A stretch of 64,000 bases of DNA from an uncultured Collinsella sp. (GTDB lineage Bacteria > Actinomycetota > Coriobacteriia > Coriobacteriales > Coriobacteriaceae). The stretch is taken from positions 62,001 to 126,000 of the forward strand of contig CAKUGR010000003.1 of the NCBI GenBank assembly GCA_934654775.1, written 5' to 3'. The notes under the pieces are model-generated. The model saw only the letters and a program-made list of their open reading frames with translations, did not search any database and was not told the origin of the DNA. Positions 1 to 8,160 of this stretch are shown in pieces. Numbering within the stretch: the first letter of the stretch is position 1; every line of letters starts with the position of its first letter. Both the position numbers and the translations under genes were made by a program.

Positions 1-876
1 GGCCCCATGGCGCTCTTCAAAGCAAGCCCCAAAGAGCTTGTTCCCTGCGCGCTTCTTGGCATCATCGGCCTCGCCACCGCTAACACGCTTTATTACGAGT
101 GCATGGGCGAGGTGGGCATGTCCACGGCGTCGGTGCTGCTCTACACCTCGCCGGTGTTTGGCGTTGCGCTCGGTCGCGTGCTCTATTGCGAGGACGTGAC
201 CCCCAACAAGCTCGTTGCCATCGTCTTTAACATCGTTGGCTGCGCGCTTGCGGTGACGAGTGGCGACCTTTCCGGTTTCCATTTCTCGGTATGGGGTGTT
301 GTGTCGGGCGTGATCGCCGGACTTTGCGGTGCGCTGCTGGCCGTGTTTAGCCGCATGGCCACCAAGACGCTGCATCCGCTGGCCGTCACGTTTTGGGGCT
401 TTGTCTTTGGCGGATGCTTTATGGCAGCCCTTTCGGCTCCGTGGTCCGATGTGGCCGCAGCAATGTCCCCGCAGCTCATCCTGCTGTTTGCAGGCTTTGG
501 CTTTATCCCAACGGCCCTTGCATACATCTTTTATATGCAGGGCCTTTCTATGGATCTAGAGACGTCGAAGGTGCCGGTCGTGGCTTCGTTCGAAACCGTG
601 GCGACCGTCCTGGTCGGTATTGGCATCTATGCCGAGTCCGCCGGCGCGATCAAGGTCCTGGGCATTGCGCTGGTGCTCATGTCCATCCTGATCATGAACA
701 CCGACTTCTCCAAGCTGCGCAACAGCGTCATTGCCAAACGTATTGTCGAGAGCATGACTTTTAAGCCCAACGCGTGGTGGACGGAGAAATCGCAGGACAT
801 GGATCTGTTCAAGGAGCGCACGGGTATCGCGCTGGAGCCCACCGTGCAGGAAAGCCCCTGGTACTTCGTGCGATAG
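1..876 (+). CDS. DMT (EamA) family transporter, 5' end cut by window
   Basis: Inner-membrane permease of the drug/metabolite transporter superfamily; the substrate cannot be told from sequence. The reading frame is open through base 1 and the first ATG (base 7) falls inside a domain, so the gene starts upstream. About eight hydrophobic helices are visible, fewer than the ten of a full EamA protein, consistent with loss of the first helices. EamA-like features include the Pro/Gly-rich helix ends and the small-residue stretch around residues 75-100 of the visible part. A hydrophilic tail of about 45 residues follows the last helix. A second DMT gene lies at 42427-43449 but belongs to a different subgroup. 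The fold assignment is firm; the function is not. Confidence 0.85.
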   Translation, partial: GPMALFKASPKELVPCALLGIIGLATANTLYYECMGEVGMSTASVLLYTSPVFGVALGRVLYCEDVTPNKLVAIVFNIVGCALAVTSGDLSGFHFSVWGVVSGVIAGLCGALLAVFSRMATKTLHPLAVTFWGFVFGGCFMAALSAPWSDVAAAMSPQLILLFAGFGFIPTALAYIFYMQGLSMDLETSKVPVVASFETVATVLVGIGIYAESAGAIKVLGIALVLMSILIMNTDFSKLRNSVIAKRIVESMTFKPNAWWTEKSQDMDLFKERTGIALEPTVQESPWYFVR

Positions 877-1058
877 GGGAGTGGCCTACCACTTGATGTG
901 GCGATGTTCAAGCGACACCGAACCACCTCGCGTGAACGTTTCAAACACGTTAAACCCGTCAACGGTCGATTTTCACCCGTGAACGGTCTTTATACTAATT
1001 AGCAATATAAGCAACGTATAAGACGTTATAATGACCATAACGAAAAGGAGGAGGCAAG
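877..1058 (+). promoter_or_regulatory. Promoter/operator region of the mannose-family PTS operon
   Basis: This AT-richer region precedes the IIAB gene. It holds a TATACT (991-996) and a TATAAT (1027-1032), either of which could be a -10 box. The 14-bp near-palindrome TATAAGACGTTATA lies at 1017-1030. Its 11-bp core AAGACGTTATA (1020-1030) recurs at 6973-6983, just upstream of the GntR gene at 7026. That makes it a good candidate operator for this regulator. AGGAGGAGG-like ribosome binding sequence precedes the ATG at 1059. Confidence 0.6.
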
Positions 1059-1982
1059 ATGAATCAGATCATTCTCGCATCTCATGGCGGCCTGGCCGCA
1101 GGCGCCAAAGACACGCTCGAGATGGTTCTCGGCGACGTGTCGAACGTCCACGTCGTGTCGCTTGCTCGTGACGACAAGGAGCCCATCACCAACAAGGTGG
1201 ACGCCATGATCGCCACGTTCAACGCGGACGACACCGTGTATGTGCTCACCGATATGCTCGGAAGCTCGGTCAACAACAATATGGTCGAGCTTTCCAAGAA
1301 CGGCACGGTGTTCACGGTGATCAGCGGTTTCAATATCCCGCTGGCGCTCACGCTCGCTATGAGCCCCGCCCCCGTTAAGGGCGCCGAGCTCGCGGCCCTC
1401 ATCAACGAGGCCCGCACCGGTCTGACCAACCCCAACGCACCGGTCGAGGCTGCCGCGGCCCCCACTAAGAAGGCCAAGGCGCCCCGCCACAGCTCCGGTC
1501 CCGCCAAGATCGTCCTCGCACGTCTTGACTACCGTCTGCTGCACGGCCAGGTCGTCTTTACCTGGACCACCAAGGTTCAGGCCGAGCGCATCATCGTCGT
1601 CGACAACGCTGCCGCCAACGATGACATCAAGAAGGGCGCCCTCAAGCTCGCTAAGCCCCAGGGCGTGCGCCTGAACGTCTTCACCGTTGAGCGTGCCCTC
1701 GCCAAGATGGACAAGCTCAACACCCTCGGCGAGCGCGTCATGTTCGTCTTTGGCAACACCGCCGAGATGCTGCAGTTCTGCCAGGGCTACAAGCTCGACG
1801 CCATCAACTTGGGCGCCACCGCCAACCACGACGGTGCCGACCAGATCGGCGGCAAGGACAGCTCCGTCTTCTTCGACGCCAACCAGAAGGCCGACGTCAA
1901 CCAGCTGCTCGACATGGGCATCAAGCTCTATGTCCAGCAGACCCCTACGTATCAGAGCGTCGACATCGACGCCAAGCTGTAA
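1059..1982 (+). CDS. PTS mannose/fructose/sorbose family EIIAB component
   Basis: Cytoplasmic phosphocarrier of a mannose-family phosphotransferase system. It takes phosphate from HPr on its IIA domain, passes it to IIB and then to the sugar crossing IIC/IID. The 307 residues comprise an N-terminal EIIA-man domain (about 1-125) with phosphorylatable His9 in the ASHGG motif. An Ala/Pro/Lys-rich linker (about 126-148) leads to a C-terminal EIIB domain with His162 in the RLDYRLLHGQV motif. It is first in an operon with IIC (36 bp downstream), IID and a SIS deglycase. Fusion of A and B is normal for ManX-type proteins. In Salmonella and Enterococcus gfr systems the same PTS family takes up fructoselysine/glucoselysine, and the linked deglycase makes that class of substrate the most likely here. 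Substrate is inferred, the PTS class is certain. Confidence 0.93.
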   Translation: MNQIILASHGGLAAGAKDTLEMVLGDVSNVHVVSLARDDKEPITNKVDAMIATFNADDTVYVLTDMLGSSVNNNMVELSKNGTVFTVISGFNIPLALTLAMSPAPVKGAELAALINEARTGLTNPNAPVEAAAAPTKKAKAPRHSSGPAKIVLARLDYRLLHGQVVFTWTTKVQAERIIVVDNAAANDDIKKGALKLAKPQGVRLNVFTVERALAKMDKLNTLGERVMFVFGNTAEMLQFCQGYKLDAINLGATANHDGADQIGGKDSSVFFDANQKADVNQLLDMGIKLYVQQTPTYQSVDIDAKL

Positions 1983-2018
1983 TCAACCAGGCTTTTGCCT
2001 GACTGAAAGGAGAAGGGT

Positions 2019-2813
2019 ATGAATACGTTCATCAGTGCGGTGCTCGTCGGCCTCGTCGGCGTGTTCTGCATGTGGGACTCCCGCCTGCTCGGTCGTCTTA
2101 ACTTCGAGCAGCCCCTCGTTGGCGCTACGCTCGTCGGTCTGCTGCTGGGCGATGTGCCCACCGGCCTCGCCGTCGGTGCCGCCGTCGAGCTCGTGTCCAT
2201 GGGCCTGGTGCAGGTCGGCGCAGCCGTTCCGCCCGATATGGTCCTGGGCGGCATCGTGGCCGCTGCCTTCGCGTGCCTGACCGATGCTTCCGCCGAGACC
2301 GCCATGACGATCGCCATCCCGGTCGCCGTCCTGGGTCAGCTCCTCGGCATTGTCTTCCGTTCCATCATCGCCGCCCTCACCCATGTGGCCGATAGCGCGA
2401 TCGATAACGGCAAGTTTAAGACCGCCTACCGTATGCACATCTGCGCCGGCTCCGGTCTGTACGCCATCATGTACTTCCTGCCGATCTTCCTGGCCGTCTT
2501 TGTCGGCACCGACCTGGTCCAGGCCATCGTCAACATGGTTCCCGAGTGGCTGTCCGTTGGTCTGAACGTCTCGACCAAGATCATGACTGCCTACGGCTTG
2601 GCCCTGCTGCTCACCATGATGATCAAGAAGGGCATGACCCCGTTCCTGTTCATCGGCTTCCTGCTCGCCGCCTACCTCAACCTGTCCGTCATCGCGGTCG
2701 CTCTGATCGGTGTGTGCCTGGCTATCGTCTTCATGGGCTTCAAGTTCAACGGTTCCCATGCAGCCGCCGGTGTCGATTCCGACTACGATCCGCTCGAAGA
2801 CGACGAAGACTAA
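2019..2813 (+). CDS. PTS mannose/fructose/sorbose family EIIC component
   Basis: Membrane subunit forming, with IID, the sugar-translocating channel of the mannose-family PTS. It has 264 residues, normal for ManY-type IIC, with a run of hydrophobic segments. The GATLVGLLLGDVPTGL stretch (around residues 35-50) and the following VELVSMG are typical of the EII-Sor family. The C-terminal tail (last 20 residues) is strongly acidic. A clear GAAAGGAG Shine-Dalgarno sequence precedes the ATG. Its TAA stop overlaps the ribosome binding sequence of the next gene (2827), so IIC and IID are probably translated in concert. Confidence 0.93.
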   Translation: MNTFISAVLVGLVGVFCMWDSRLLGRLNFEQPLVGATLVGLLLGDVPTGLAVGAAVELVSMGLVQVGAAVPPDMVLGGIVAAAFACLTDASAETAMTIAIPVAVLGQLLGIVFRSIIAALTHVADSAIDNGKFKTAYRMHICAGSGLYAIMYFLPIFLAVFVGTDLVQAIVNMVPEWLSVGLNVSTKIMTAYGLALLLTMMIKKGMTPFLFIGFLLAAYLNLSVIAVALIGVCLAIVFMGFKFNGSHAAAGVDSDYDPLEDDED

Positions 2814-2826
2814 GGAGGAACACACT

Positions 2827-3660
2827 ATGGCAACCGCAACCAAGGACGTGTCCCTGAACAAGAAGGTCAGCCAGTTCTTCTGGCGCTCCTGGGCCATCCA
2901 GGCCTCTTGGAACTACGAGCGTCAGATGAACATGGGCTTCCTCTACGGCATGGTTCCCACGCTCGACCGCCTCTATCCGGATGAGTCCGACCCCAAGCAG
3001 CTCGCTGCTAAGAAAGAGGCTTACCACCGTCACATGGCGTTCTACAACTGCACCCCGCAGACGAGCGCTTTCGTCCTGGGCCTCGCCGCCTCCATGGAGG
3101 AGGAGTACGCCAAGGATCCCGAGAACTTCGACCCCGATTCGATCAACGCGGTCAAGACCTCCCTCATGGGTCCGCTTTCCGGTATCGGTGACTCCTTCTT
3201 CCAGGGCACCATCCGCGTCATCGCCTTCGGCCTGGGCGTTCAGCTGGCTCAGCAGGGCTCTATCATGGGCCCGATCCTGGCCATGCTCATCTCCATCGTC
3301 CCCTCCGTGCTGATCACGTGGTTCGCCGCCAAGATCGGCTACCAGGGTGGCCACGAGTACCTGAGCAAGCTCCAGGGTGGCGACCTCATGGAGAAGCTCA
3401 TGTATGTCTGCGGCATCGTGGGTCTTATGTCCGTGGGCGGCATGATCGCTACGCTGATCGGCGCCACCACCCCGCTGCAGTTCGCTGACGGCACCGTCGT
3501 TATCCAGGACATCCTGGACGGTATGATGCCTCAGATGATCTCCCTCGGCCTCACCGGCCTTATGTACTGGCTCATCAAGAAGAACGTCAACACCGGTTGG
3601 CTTCTCGTGATCGCCATCGTGGGCGGCATCGCCCTCTCCGCGGCCGGCATCCTGGCCTAG
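2827..3660 (+). CDS. PTS mannose/fructose/sorbose family EIID component
   Basis: Second membrane subunit of the mannose-type permease, 277 residues. The family signature is clear: WNYERQMNMGFLYGMVP near residue 30, the MEEEYA segment and the SLMGPLSGIGDSFFQGT motif near residue 115. Hydrophobic helices dominate the C-terminal half. I chose the ATG at 2827 because an AGGAGGA ribosome binding site lies 7 bp upstream; the longer open frame from 2710 overlaps IIC and has no such signal. The next gene of the set, a SIS deglycase, follows after a 198-bp gap containing a hairpin. Confidence 0.93.
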   Translation: MATATKDVSLNKKVSQFFWRSWAIQASWNYERQMNMGFLYGMVPTLDRLYPDESDPKQLAAKKEAYHRHMAFYNCTPQTSAFVLGLAASMEEEYAKDPENFDPDSINAVKTSLMGPLSGIGDSFFQGTIRVIAFGLGVQLAQQGSIMGPILAMLISIVPSVLITWFAAKIGYQGGHEYLSKLQGGDLMEKLMYVCGIVGLMSVGGMIATLIGATTPLQFADGTVVIQDILDGMMPQMISLGLTGLMYWLIKKNVNTGWLLVIAIVGGIALSAAGILA

Positions 3661-3695
3661 TCGCAACCAAGCGCCCAAACGCTTTCCCCTGGGGA

Positions 3696-3727
3696 CCTGC
3701 CTGGGCCCCATACCCCCAGGCAGGTTT
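3696..3727 (+). terminator. Hairpin between EIID and SIS gene (weak terminator or mRNA processing site)
   Basis: CCTGCCTGG (3696-3704) pairs perfectly with CCAGGCAGG (3716-3724), leaving an 11-nt loop and only three following T residues. The short T-run suggests partial termination or 3'-end stabilisation of the PTS message, allowing different amounts of PTS and deglycase. Confidence 0.5.
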
Positions 3728-3858
3728 CCATCCCTAAACGTGACAAAGGGGCAACTCCTTTGCCACATCCTCAACGGGCTGGCGACTCGGCCCCAATCAC
3801 GGTAACCCTGCGAGCGTCCGGCAATGTGGCGCCGCAAAAATCGAAAGGAATGTGTCAG

Positions 3859-4842
3859 ATGTACGAGATCGACCTTAACCTCCCTAAGCAGATCGTCGCT
3901 GACGTCCTGTCCAACCACGAGATCCACAGCGTCGCTTTCGTCGGCTGCGGTGCTTCCATGTCCGACCTGTACCCCGCCAAGTACTTCCTGGCCAACAACA
4001 CGGACAAGCTGAACGTTCAGATCTTCACCGCTAACGAGTTCAACTACGACACGCCTTCCTGGGTCAACGAGCACACCTTCGTGATCACCTGCTCCCTCGG
4101 TGGCTCCACGCCCGAGACCGTCGAGGCCAACAAGACCGCCAAGAAGCACAACTGCCCGGTCGTCTCCCTCACCAACAAGGCTGGCTCCGCTCTGACCGTC
4201 GACGCTGACCACGTCATCGTCCACGGCTTCCATGCCAACTTTGCCGCCAAGGCCGAGAAGCCTGGCTACGCCATCGCTCTTGCTCTCGAGATCCTGCAGC
4301 AGACCGAGGGCTATGACAAGTACGACGACATGATCACCGGCCTCACCAACGTCTTCGACCTGTGCGAGAACGCTGCTCAGTCCTGCAAGAAGCTCGCCAA
4401 GAAGTTCGCTGAGGACTTCAAGGACGACAAGATGATCTACTTCATGGCTTCCGGTGCTTCCGAGAAGATGGCTTATTCTCACGCCGCCTTCCTCTTCACC
4501 GAGATGCAGTGGATCGACGCCGCCGCCTACAACACCGGCGAGTACTTCCACGGCCCGTTCGAGGTTTCCACCGAGGGTAAGCCCTACGTCTTCTTCATGT
4601 CCGATGGCGCCACCCGTCCGATGGACGCTCGCGCCCTCACCTTCCTGCAGCGCATGGGCGCCAAGGTCGCTCTGATCGACTCCAAGGACTACGGTCTGGC
4701 CGACGCCGTGCCGGCGAGCGTTGTCACCTACTTCAACCCGCTGCTGCACCTCGCCGTCATGCGCGAGTACGGCAACCAGATCGCCGAGGCCCGTCAGCAC
4801 CCGCTGACCATGCGTCGCTACATGTGGAAGCTTTCCTACTAA
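3859..4842 (+). CDS. SIS-domain sugar-amine deglycase (FrlB/GfrE/GfrF type)
   Basis: Predicted cytoplasmic deglycase that splits a 6-phosphorylated Amadori compound (such as fructoselysine- or glucoselysine-6-phosphate) into hexose 6-phosphate and the free amine. The protein has 327 residues and two SIS domains (about 20-150 and 190-320). The first holds GCGASMSDLYPAKYF and TCSLGGSTPET, typical phosphosugar-binding loops. The second holds the GEYFHGPFE motif carrying the family's conserved glutamate, and the C-terminus ends in the RRYMWK segment. AAAGGA at 3844-3849 is immediately before an in-frame ATG at 3850, so the ATG at 3859 with better spacing was preferred. It lies downstream of the PTS genes and is related to the second SIS protein at 11050-12018. 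Whether it prefers fructose- or glucose-amine adducts cannot be read from sequence. Confidence 0.82.
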   Translation: MYEIDLNLPKQIVADVLSNHEIHSVAFVGCGASMSDLYPAKYFLANNTDKLNVQIFTANEFNYDTPSWVNEHTFVITCSLGGSTPETVEANKTAKKHNCPVVSLTNKAGSALTVDADHVIVHGFHANFAAKAEKPGYAIALALEILQQTEGYDKYDDMITGLTNVFDLCENAAQSCKKLAKKFAEDFKDDKMIYFMASGASEKMAYSHAAFLFTEMQWIDAAAYNTGEYFHGPFEVSTEGKPYVFFMSDGATRPMDARALTFLQRMGAKVALIDSKDYGLADAVPASVVTYFNPLLHLAVMREYGNQIAEARQHPLTMRRYMWKLSY

Positions 4843-4873
4843 TCACAAGTAAGTAAACCTTACGGGTTGATTG

Positions 4874-4907
4874 AAAGGGGATGGGGTTTGCGCCCCGTCC
4901 CCTTTTT
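4874..4907 (+). terminator. Rho-independent terminator of the PTS operon
   Basis: A GC-rich hairpin (GGGGATGGGG against CCCCGTCCCC, loop TTTGCG, with a G-T wobble) is followed by TTTTT. It ends the PTS/deglycase transcript before the HAD gene. Confidence 0.88.
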
Positions 4908-4927
4908 GCTCTTGAGAGGAGATGCGT

Positions 4928-5557
4928 ATGATCAAGGCAGTGCTGTTTGATATGGATGGCGTGCTGGTCGATACCGAGTGGTTCTACAACCGTCGTCGCG
5001 TGGCGTTTATGGAAGAGAAGGGCTTTCACTTTGACGAGATCCCCGATCTTTCGGGGTCTAACGAGCCGGCCATTTGGAAGTCGCTGGTACCCGACGATGT
5101 TGAGCTGCGCGAGCGCCTGCGTGTGGAGTACAAGCAGGTCTACAGTCCTGTCCATCCCGTTCCGTATGCCGAGCTGCTCAACGAGCAGACGGAGCCGGTG
5201 ATGCGCGAGCTGCACGAGCGCGGCGTGAAGTGTGCCATCGCGAGCTCGTCCTATCGCGAACTCATTGACGAGCTGGTGGAGATTGCCGGCATCGCCGACG
5301 TGCTGGACTACACCATCAGCGGTCACGAGTGCAGCGCGTTTAAGCCCGACCCCGAGATCTACCTGCGTGCCATGGAGGTGCTGGGGGTGGAGCCTGCCGA
5401 GTGCCTGGTTATCGAGGACTCGCCGATGGGCATCGAAGCCGGCAAGCGTTCCGGCGCCCGAGTCCTGGCGCTGCGTCCGCACGAGGGCGTCAACCTGGAC
5501 CAGTCCGCTGCCGACACCATCATCGACAACCTGACCGACATTTTGGCCGCTTTGTAG
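4928..5557 (+). CDS. HAD-superfamily hydrolase (beta-phosphoglucomutase-like)
   Basis: Haloacid dehalogenase-type phosphatase or phosphomutase of subfamily IA, 209 residues. Motif I DMDGVLVDTE sits at residues 8-17 (nucleophile Asp8, acid/base Asp10). The helical cap is about residues 17-90, the motif II Ser is in IASSSY, the motif III Lys in FKPDPEIYL and motif IV is EDSPMGIEAG. The ATG at 4928 is favoured over the one at 4922 because GGAG at 4918-4921 is correctly spaced from it. Its position after the PTS terminator suggests a role on a sugar phosphate from the same pathway, but the real substrate is unknown. Beta-phosphoglucomutase or a general sugar-phosphate phosphatase are the alternatives. 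Confidence 0.85.
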   Translation: MIKAVLFDMDGVLVDTEWFYNRRRVAFMEEKGFHFDEIPDLSGSNEPAIWKSLVPDDVELRERLRVEYKQVYSPVHPVPYAELLNEQTEPVMRELHERGVKCAIASSSYRELIDELVEIAGIADVLDYTISGHECSAFKPDPEIYLRAMEVLGVEPAECLVIEDSPMGIEAGKRSGARVLALRPHEGVNLDQSAADTIIDNLTDILAAL

Positions 5558-5913
5558 CGTCGATTCACCGCAAGAAGCACGGGTTCAAACGTTTTTTGCG
5601 GTGGGCTGGCTCAATTTGGTTTCGATTTTGATCTGTTTGGCTTCGATTCGGGCTAAGTGAGTAGACTTTTTGGCGCAGGCCGAGCACAAAACATATCTTC
5701 CTTTGTAAAACCGCAGGTCACAGAGGTGGCTATTTTTGGGTGCGCTCGGCAGATCGTAAAAAGTCTACTCACTTGGAATTTTGCCCTTTGGTCGTGGGGG
5801 TTGCTGGTCCCGTTTTGGTCGTCGAGAGAGGGTGAATTAAAGCGCCTCCTCTCGCTCCATGCTACAATCGCGAGCATACCCCACAACTACATTTGCCTTC
5901 GAAAGGAGCCTGC
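5558..5913. other. Intergenic region with a 120-bp inverted-repeat element
   Basis: No protein gene is convincing here. The main content is the palindromic element at 5655-5774, described separately. GCTACAAT near 5860-5868 is a possible -10 box for the YitT gene downstream. Confidence 0.6.
5655..5774. repeat. 120-bp inverted-repeat element, 17-bp perfect termini
   Basis: AAGTGAGTAGACTTTTT (5655-5671) is the exact reverse complement of 5758-5774. A second inner arm pair (GCCGAGC and GCTCGGC) flanks the centre, so the transcript could form a long two-part hairpin. It encodes no protein. It looks like a REP/MITE-type intergenic element; only one copy was seen in this window. Confidence 0.7.
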
Positions 5914-6921
5914 GTGGCGAACGCCATCGAACAGCTCACGGACCGAGTACTCGTGCTCGGCCGCCTTACCATCGTCCGCCGCGCTATTACCGCTGTGGCG
6001 GTCACCATTTCCGCCGTTCTCCAGACATTTCTGATCCAGGCGTTCATTAGGCCCGCCGACCTGCTTCCGAGCGGTCTTACCGGCGTCGCGGTCCTGCTCG
6101 ATCGCGTTACCTCGCTCGGCGGCGTTCACATCGACATCTCGCTCGGTATGCTCGCGCTCAACATCCCCGTGGCGCTCCTATGCTGGAGCGGCATTAGCAA
6201 GCGCTTCGTAATCTTCTCGATGATGCAAGTTGTGCTCTCATCGCTGTTCCTCAACATCTTTCATTTCGCCCCGTTTTTGGGCGACAAGATCATGCTCATC
6301 ATTTTTGGTGGCGTGGTCTCGGGTCTGGGTGCCGCCATCGCGCTTAAGTCGGGCGCGTCGACCGGCGGCACCGACTTTATCGCGCTATGGGTGTCCAACC
6401 ACACGGGTAAGACCATCTGGGGCGTCATCTTTGGCTTCAACTGCGCTATCCTGGCGATCTTTGGCTTTATGTTTGGCTGGGACAATGCGGCGTACTCCAT
6501 CGTGTTCCAGTTTATTTCGACCAAGACCATCGACAGTTTCTATCGTCGCTACGACCGCGTGACGCTGCAGATCACGACGCGCAAGGCAGACGAGGTCATG
6601 ACTGCCTATGTTGACCATTTTCAGCACGGCATTAGCTGTGCCGAGGTCATCGGCGGATACAGCCGCGAAAAGATGTACCTGCTGCATGCCGTTGTCTCGA
6701 CCTACGAGAGCCAGGACATTATCAAACTGGTGTGCGACATTGATCCCGGCGCCGTGATCAACGTGTTCCACACGCTCAACTTTGTGGGCGGCTGGTGGGG
6801 CGGTCATGTCGACGAGCCCATGCCCACGGCCGTACCCGATCCCGATAAGCCCGCGCGCATGGCCAGCAGGCAGGCGCGCCTCATCGAGCAAGACAGCCTG
6901 CAGCAAGACGACGGCAAGTAA
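5914..6921 (+). CDS. YitT family membrane protein (DUF161 + DUF2179)
   Basis: Inner-membrane protein of unknown transport or signalling role, 335 residues. The N-terminal half holds about five hydrophobic helices, with the family segment GLLPSGLTG-like (here RPADLLPSGLTGVA) near residue 45 and GASTGGTDFIALW near residue 155. The C-terminal soluble domain (about 235-310) fits DUF2179, with the GGYSREKMYLLHAVVS-type strand. The start is a GTG at 5914, with AAAGGAG at 5902-5908 five bases upstream; an earlier in-frame TTG at 5893 lies before the ribosome binding site and is not used. The tail of about 35 residues is polar. No link to the PTS cluster is evident beyond location. Confidence 0.87.
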   Translation: MANAIEQLTDRVLVLGRLTIVRRAITAVAVTISAVLQTFLIQAFIRPADLLPSGLTGVAVLLDRVTSLGGVHIDISLGMLALNIPVALLCWSGISKRFVIFSMMQVVLSSLFLNIFHFAPFLGDKIMLIIFGGVVSGLGAAIALKSGASTGGTDFIALWVSNHTGKTIWGVIFGFNCAILAIFGFMFGWDNAAYSIVFQFISTKTIDSFYRRYDRVTLQITTRKADEVMTAYVDHFQHGISCAEVIGGYSREKMYLLHAVVSTYESQDIIKLVCDIDPGAVINVFHTLNFVGGWWGGHVDEPMPTAVPDPDKPARMASRQARLIEQDSLQQDDGK

Positions 6922-7025
6922 GGATTTGCTGTATGTGGTGTATCGTTTTATCAAACTGAGGTAACATATAAAAAGACGTTATATACGTATTAGTTATTTC
7001 GATATTTTGATAAGAGTGATCAGAC
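6922..7025 (+). promoter_or_regulatory. Promoter/operator of the GntR gene at 7026
   Basis: AT-rich segment with AAGACGTTATA at 6973-6983, identical to 1020-1030 upstream of the PTS operon. It is embedded in a TATAAAAAGACGTTATATAC context that forms an imperfect palindrome. The arrangement suggests that the adjacent GntR protein represses both itself and the PTS genes. Confidence 0.55.
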
Positions 7026-7745
7026 ATGCCTGCACCAAAAAATGCACCGCTTTACCAGCAGATTTACGACGAAATCAAGGATGCGATCGAGAAAGGTGTT
7101 TATGCACCCAAGGAGCGTATTCCGTCCGAGCTTGAGCTTGCCGAACAGTACGAGGTGAGCCGCATTACGGTGCGCCGCGCCGTTGAGGAGCTGTGCTCCG
7201 ATGGCTACCTGGTTAAGCAGCAGGGCCGCGGCACCTTTGTCTCCACGCCGCACATCAACCGCCAGTTCCACGCCTCGACGCTGCAGACGTTTACCGCGCT
7301 GTGTGCCGACAATGGCATGAAGGCGGGCGCACATGTGGTCGATCGCCAGATTGTGCCGGCACGTCAAAACGAGATGGAGTTCTTTGGCCTGCAGAAGGAC
7401 GCGCTGCTGCTGCATATCAAGCGCGTGCGTACAGCCGACGGTGAGCCCATCTTTGAGGAGAACATCTTTGTGCCGTTTGACGCCTACCGTGAGCTGTTGA
7501 CGGCCGATCTTGAGGACAAGTCGATTTTTGCCGAGGTCGAGCGTGTTGGCGGAACGCCGATTGTCTCGGTTGGCTACCGCACGGTTGAGGCCGTTCGCGC
7601 CAATGCCGAGCAGGCGGCTGAGCTGGGCATTGCTCCGCACGATCCACTGCTCAACCTGCGTGCCGGCTTTATCGGCCCCAATGGCGAGCCGGTCCTGATG
7701 GGTAAGCAGTACTACGTGGGATCGCGCTACGTTATGGTGATGTAA
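7026..7745 (+). CDS. GntR/UTRA (HutC subfamily) transcriptional regulator
   Basis: DNA-binding repressor that senses a phosphorylated sugar or sugar-amine through its UTRA domain. It has 239 residues. The N-terminal winged helix (about 8-75) shows PLYQQIYDEI, RIPSELELAEQYEVSRITVR and a QQGRGTFVS wing. The UTRA ligand-binding domain runs from about 90 to 235 with the RVRTADGEPI segment and a C-terminal YYVGSRYVM strand. It is 36-40% alike by eye to the regulator at 10141, sharing most motif positions. The 11-bp word shared by its own promoter and the PTS promoter makes the PTS operon its likely target. The effector is inferred to be an intermediate of that pathway. Confidence 0.88.
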   Translation: MPAPKNAPLYQQIYDEIKDAIEKGVYAPKERIPSELELAEQYEVSRITVRRAVEELCSDGYLVKQQGRGTFVSTPHINRQFHASTLQTFTALCADNGMKAGAHVVDRQIVPARQNEMEFFGLQKDALLLHIKRVRTADGEPIFEENIFVPFDAYRELLTADLEDKSIFAEVERVGGTPIVSVGYRTVEAVRANAEQAAELGIAPHDPLLNLRAGFIGPNGEPVLMGKQYYVGSRYVMVM

Positions 7746-7746
7746 G

Positions 7747-7772
7747 TTACGCGGTTTTACCAAGCCGCGTAA
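7747..7772 (+). terminator. Hairpin directly after GntR stop codon
   Basis: TTACGCGG (7747-7754) pairs with CCGCGTAA (7765-7772) around a 10-nt loop. There is no T-run after it, so it may stabilise the 3' end or act with Rho rather than terminate on its own. Confidence 0.4.
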
Positions 7773-7833
7773 CGGCTCGACGCTGCGCCTTTGGTTCCGC
7801 CGTTCTAACGAACGGCGGACCGGTCGACGCTGC

Positions 7834-7932
7834 AAGCCCGCCAGAGCGGCAATCTGACGTTCAGCTTCGGCGGCATGACCAGAAGGTCAATGCCGCCTCG
7901 CTTCGCGTCACCTTGCTCGCTCTGGCGGGCTT
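7834..7932. repeat. Cruciform-type inverted repeat
   Basis: AAGCCCGCCAGAGCG (7834-7848) is the exact reverse complement of 7918-7932. An inner hairpin (GGCGGCATGACC against GGTCAATGCCGCC, 7869-7898) gives a nested structure. It is GC-rich and non-coding. A similar type of nested GC hairpin occurs at 60954-61074. Confidence 0.6.
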
Positions 7933-7965
7933 TCGCTGTCGTTGCCAAAACATCGACTACCCATA

Positions 7966-8037
7966 GAATGAGCGTGGATAATCTCCCGTTTTTGGCTAGG
8001 TGACGGGTTCAAAGTGGGAGATTATCCACGCTCATTC
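7966..8037. repeat. Palindromic repeat family A, copy 1
   Basis: A perfect 22-bp arm at 7966-7987, reading GAATGAGCGTGGATAATCTC and on, pairs with 8016-8037. The loop begins GTTTTTGGC and ends TTCAAAGT, features also present in copy 2 (14603-14668). A half-unit in reverse orientation, GTCC-A5-TCCACGCTCGT, follows at 8045-8064. Confidence 0.8.
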
Positions 8038-8160
8038 GGAAAGTGTCCAAAAATCCACGCTCGTTCCCTTCGGATTGTATCGCCCGCGGCCGGCAGCCGT
8101 GCGGCCCCGTCCGCATGGCGGCGTATAATCGGCGACAGATGACTTGGACGTTAGGAAACC

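Larger units (their letters stand above)
7746..8160. other. Intergenic region of hairpins and a palindromic repeat before recQ
   Basis: No gene seen. In order it holds a hairpin TTACGCGG/CCGCGTAA (7747-7772) just after the GntR stop, a hairpin around 7793-7821, a cruciform-like element (7834-7932), the palindrome at 7966-8037, and a TATAAT at 8124-8129 likely to be the recQ -10 box. Confidence 0.6.

Noticed and set aside
2746..4800. A 684-codon frame on the minus strand
   Set aside because: Antisense to the EIID and SIS genes and runs across their intergenic hairpin; no motifs.
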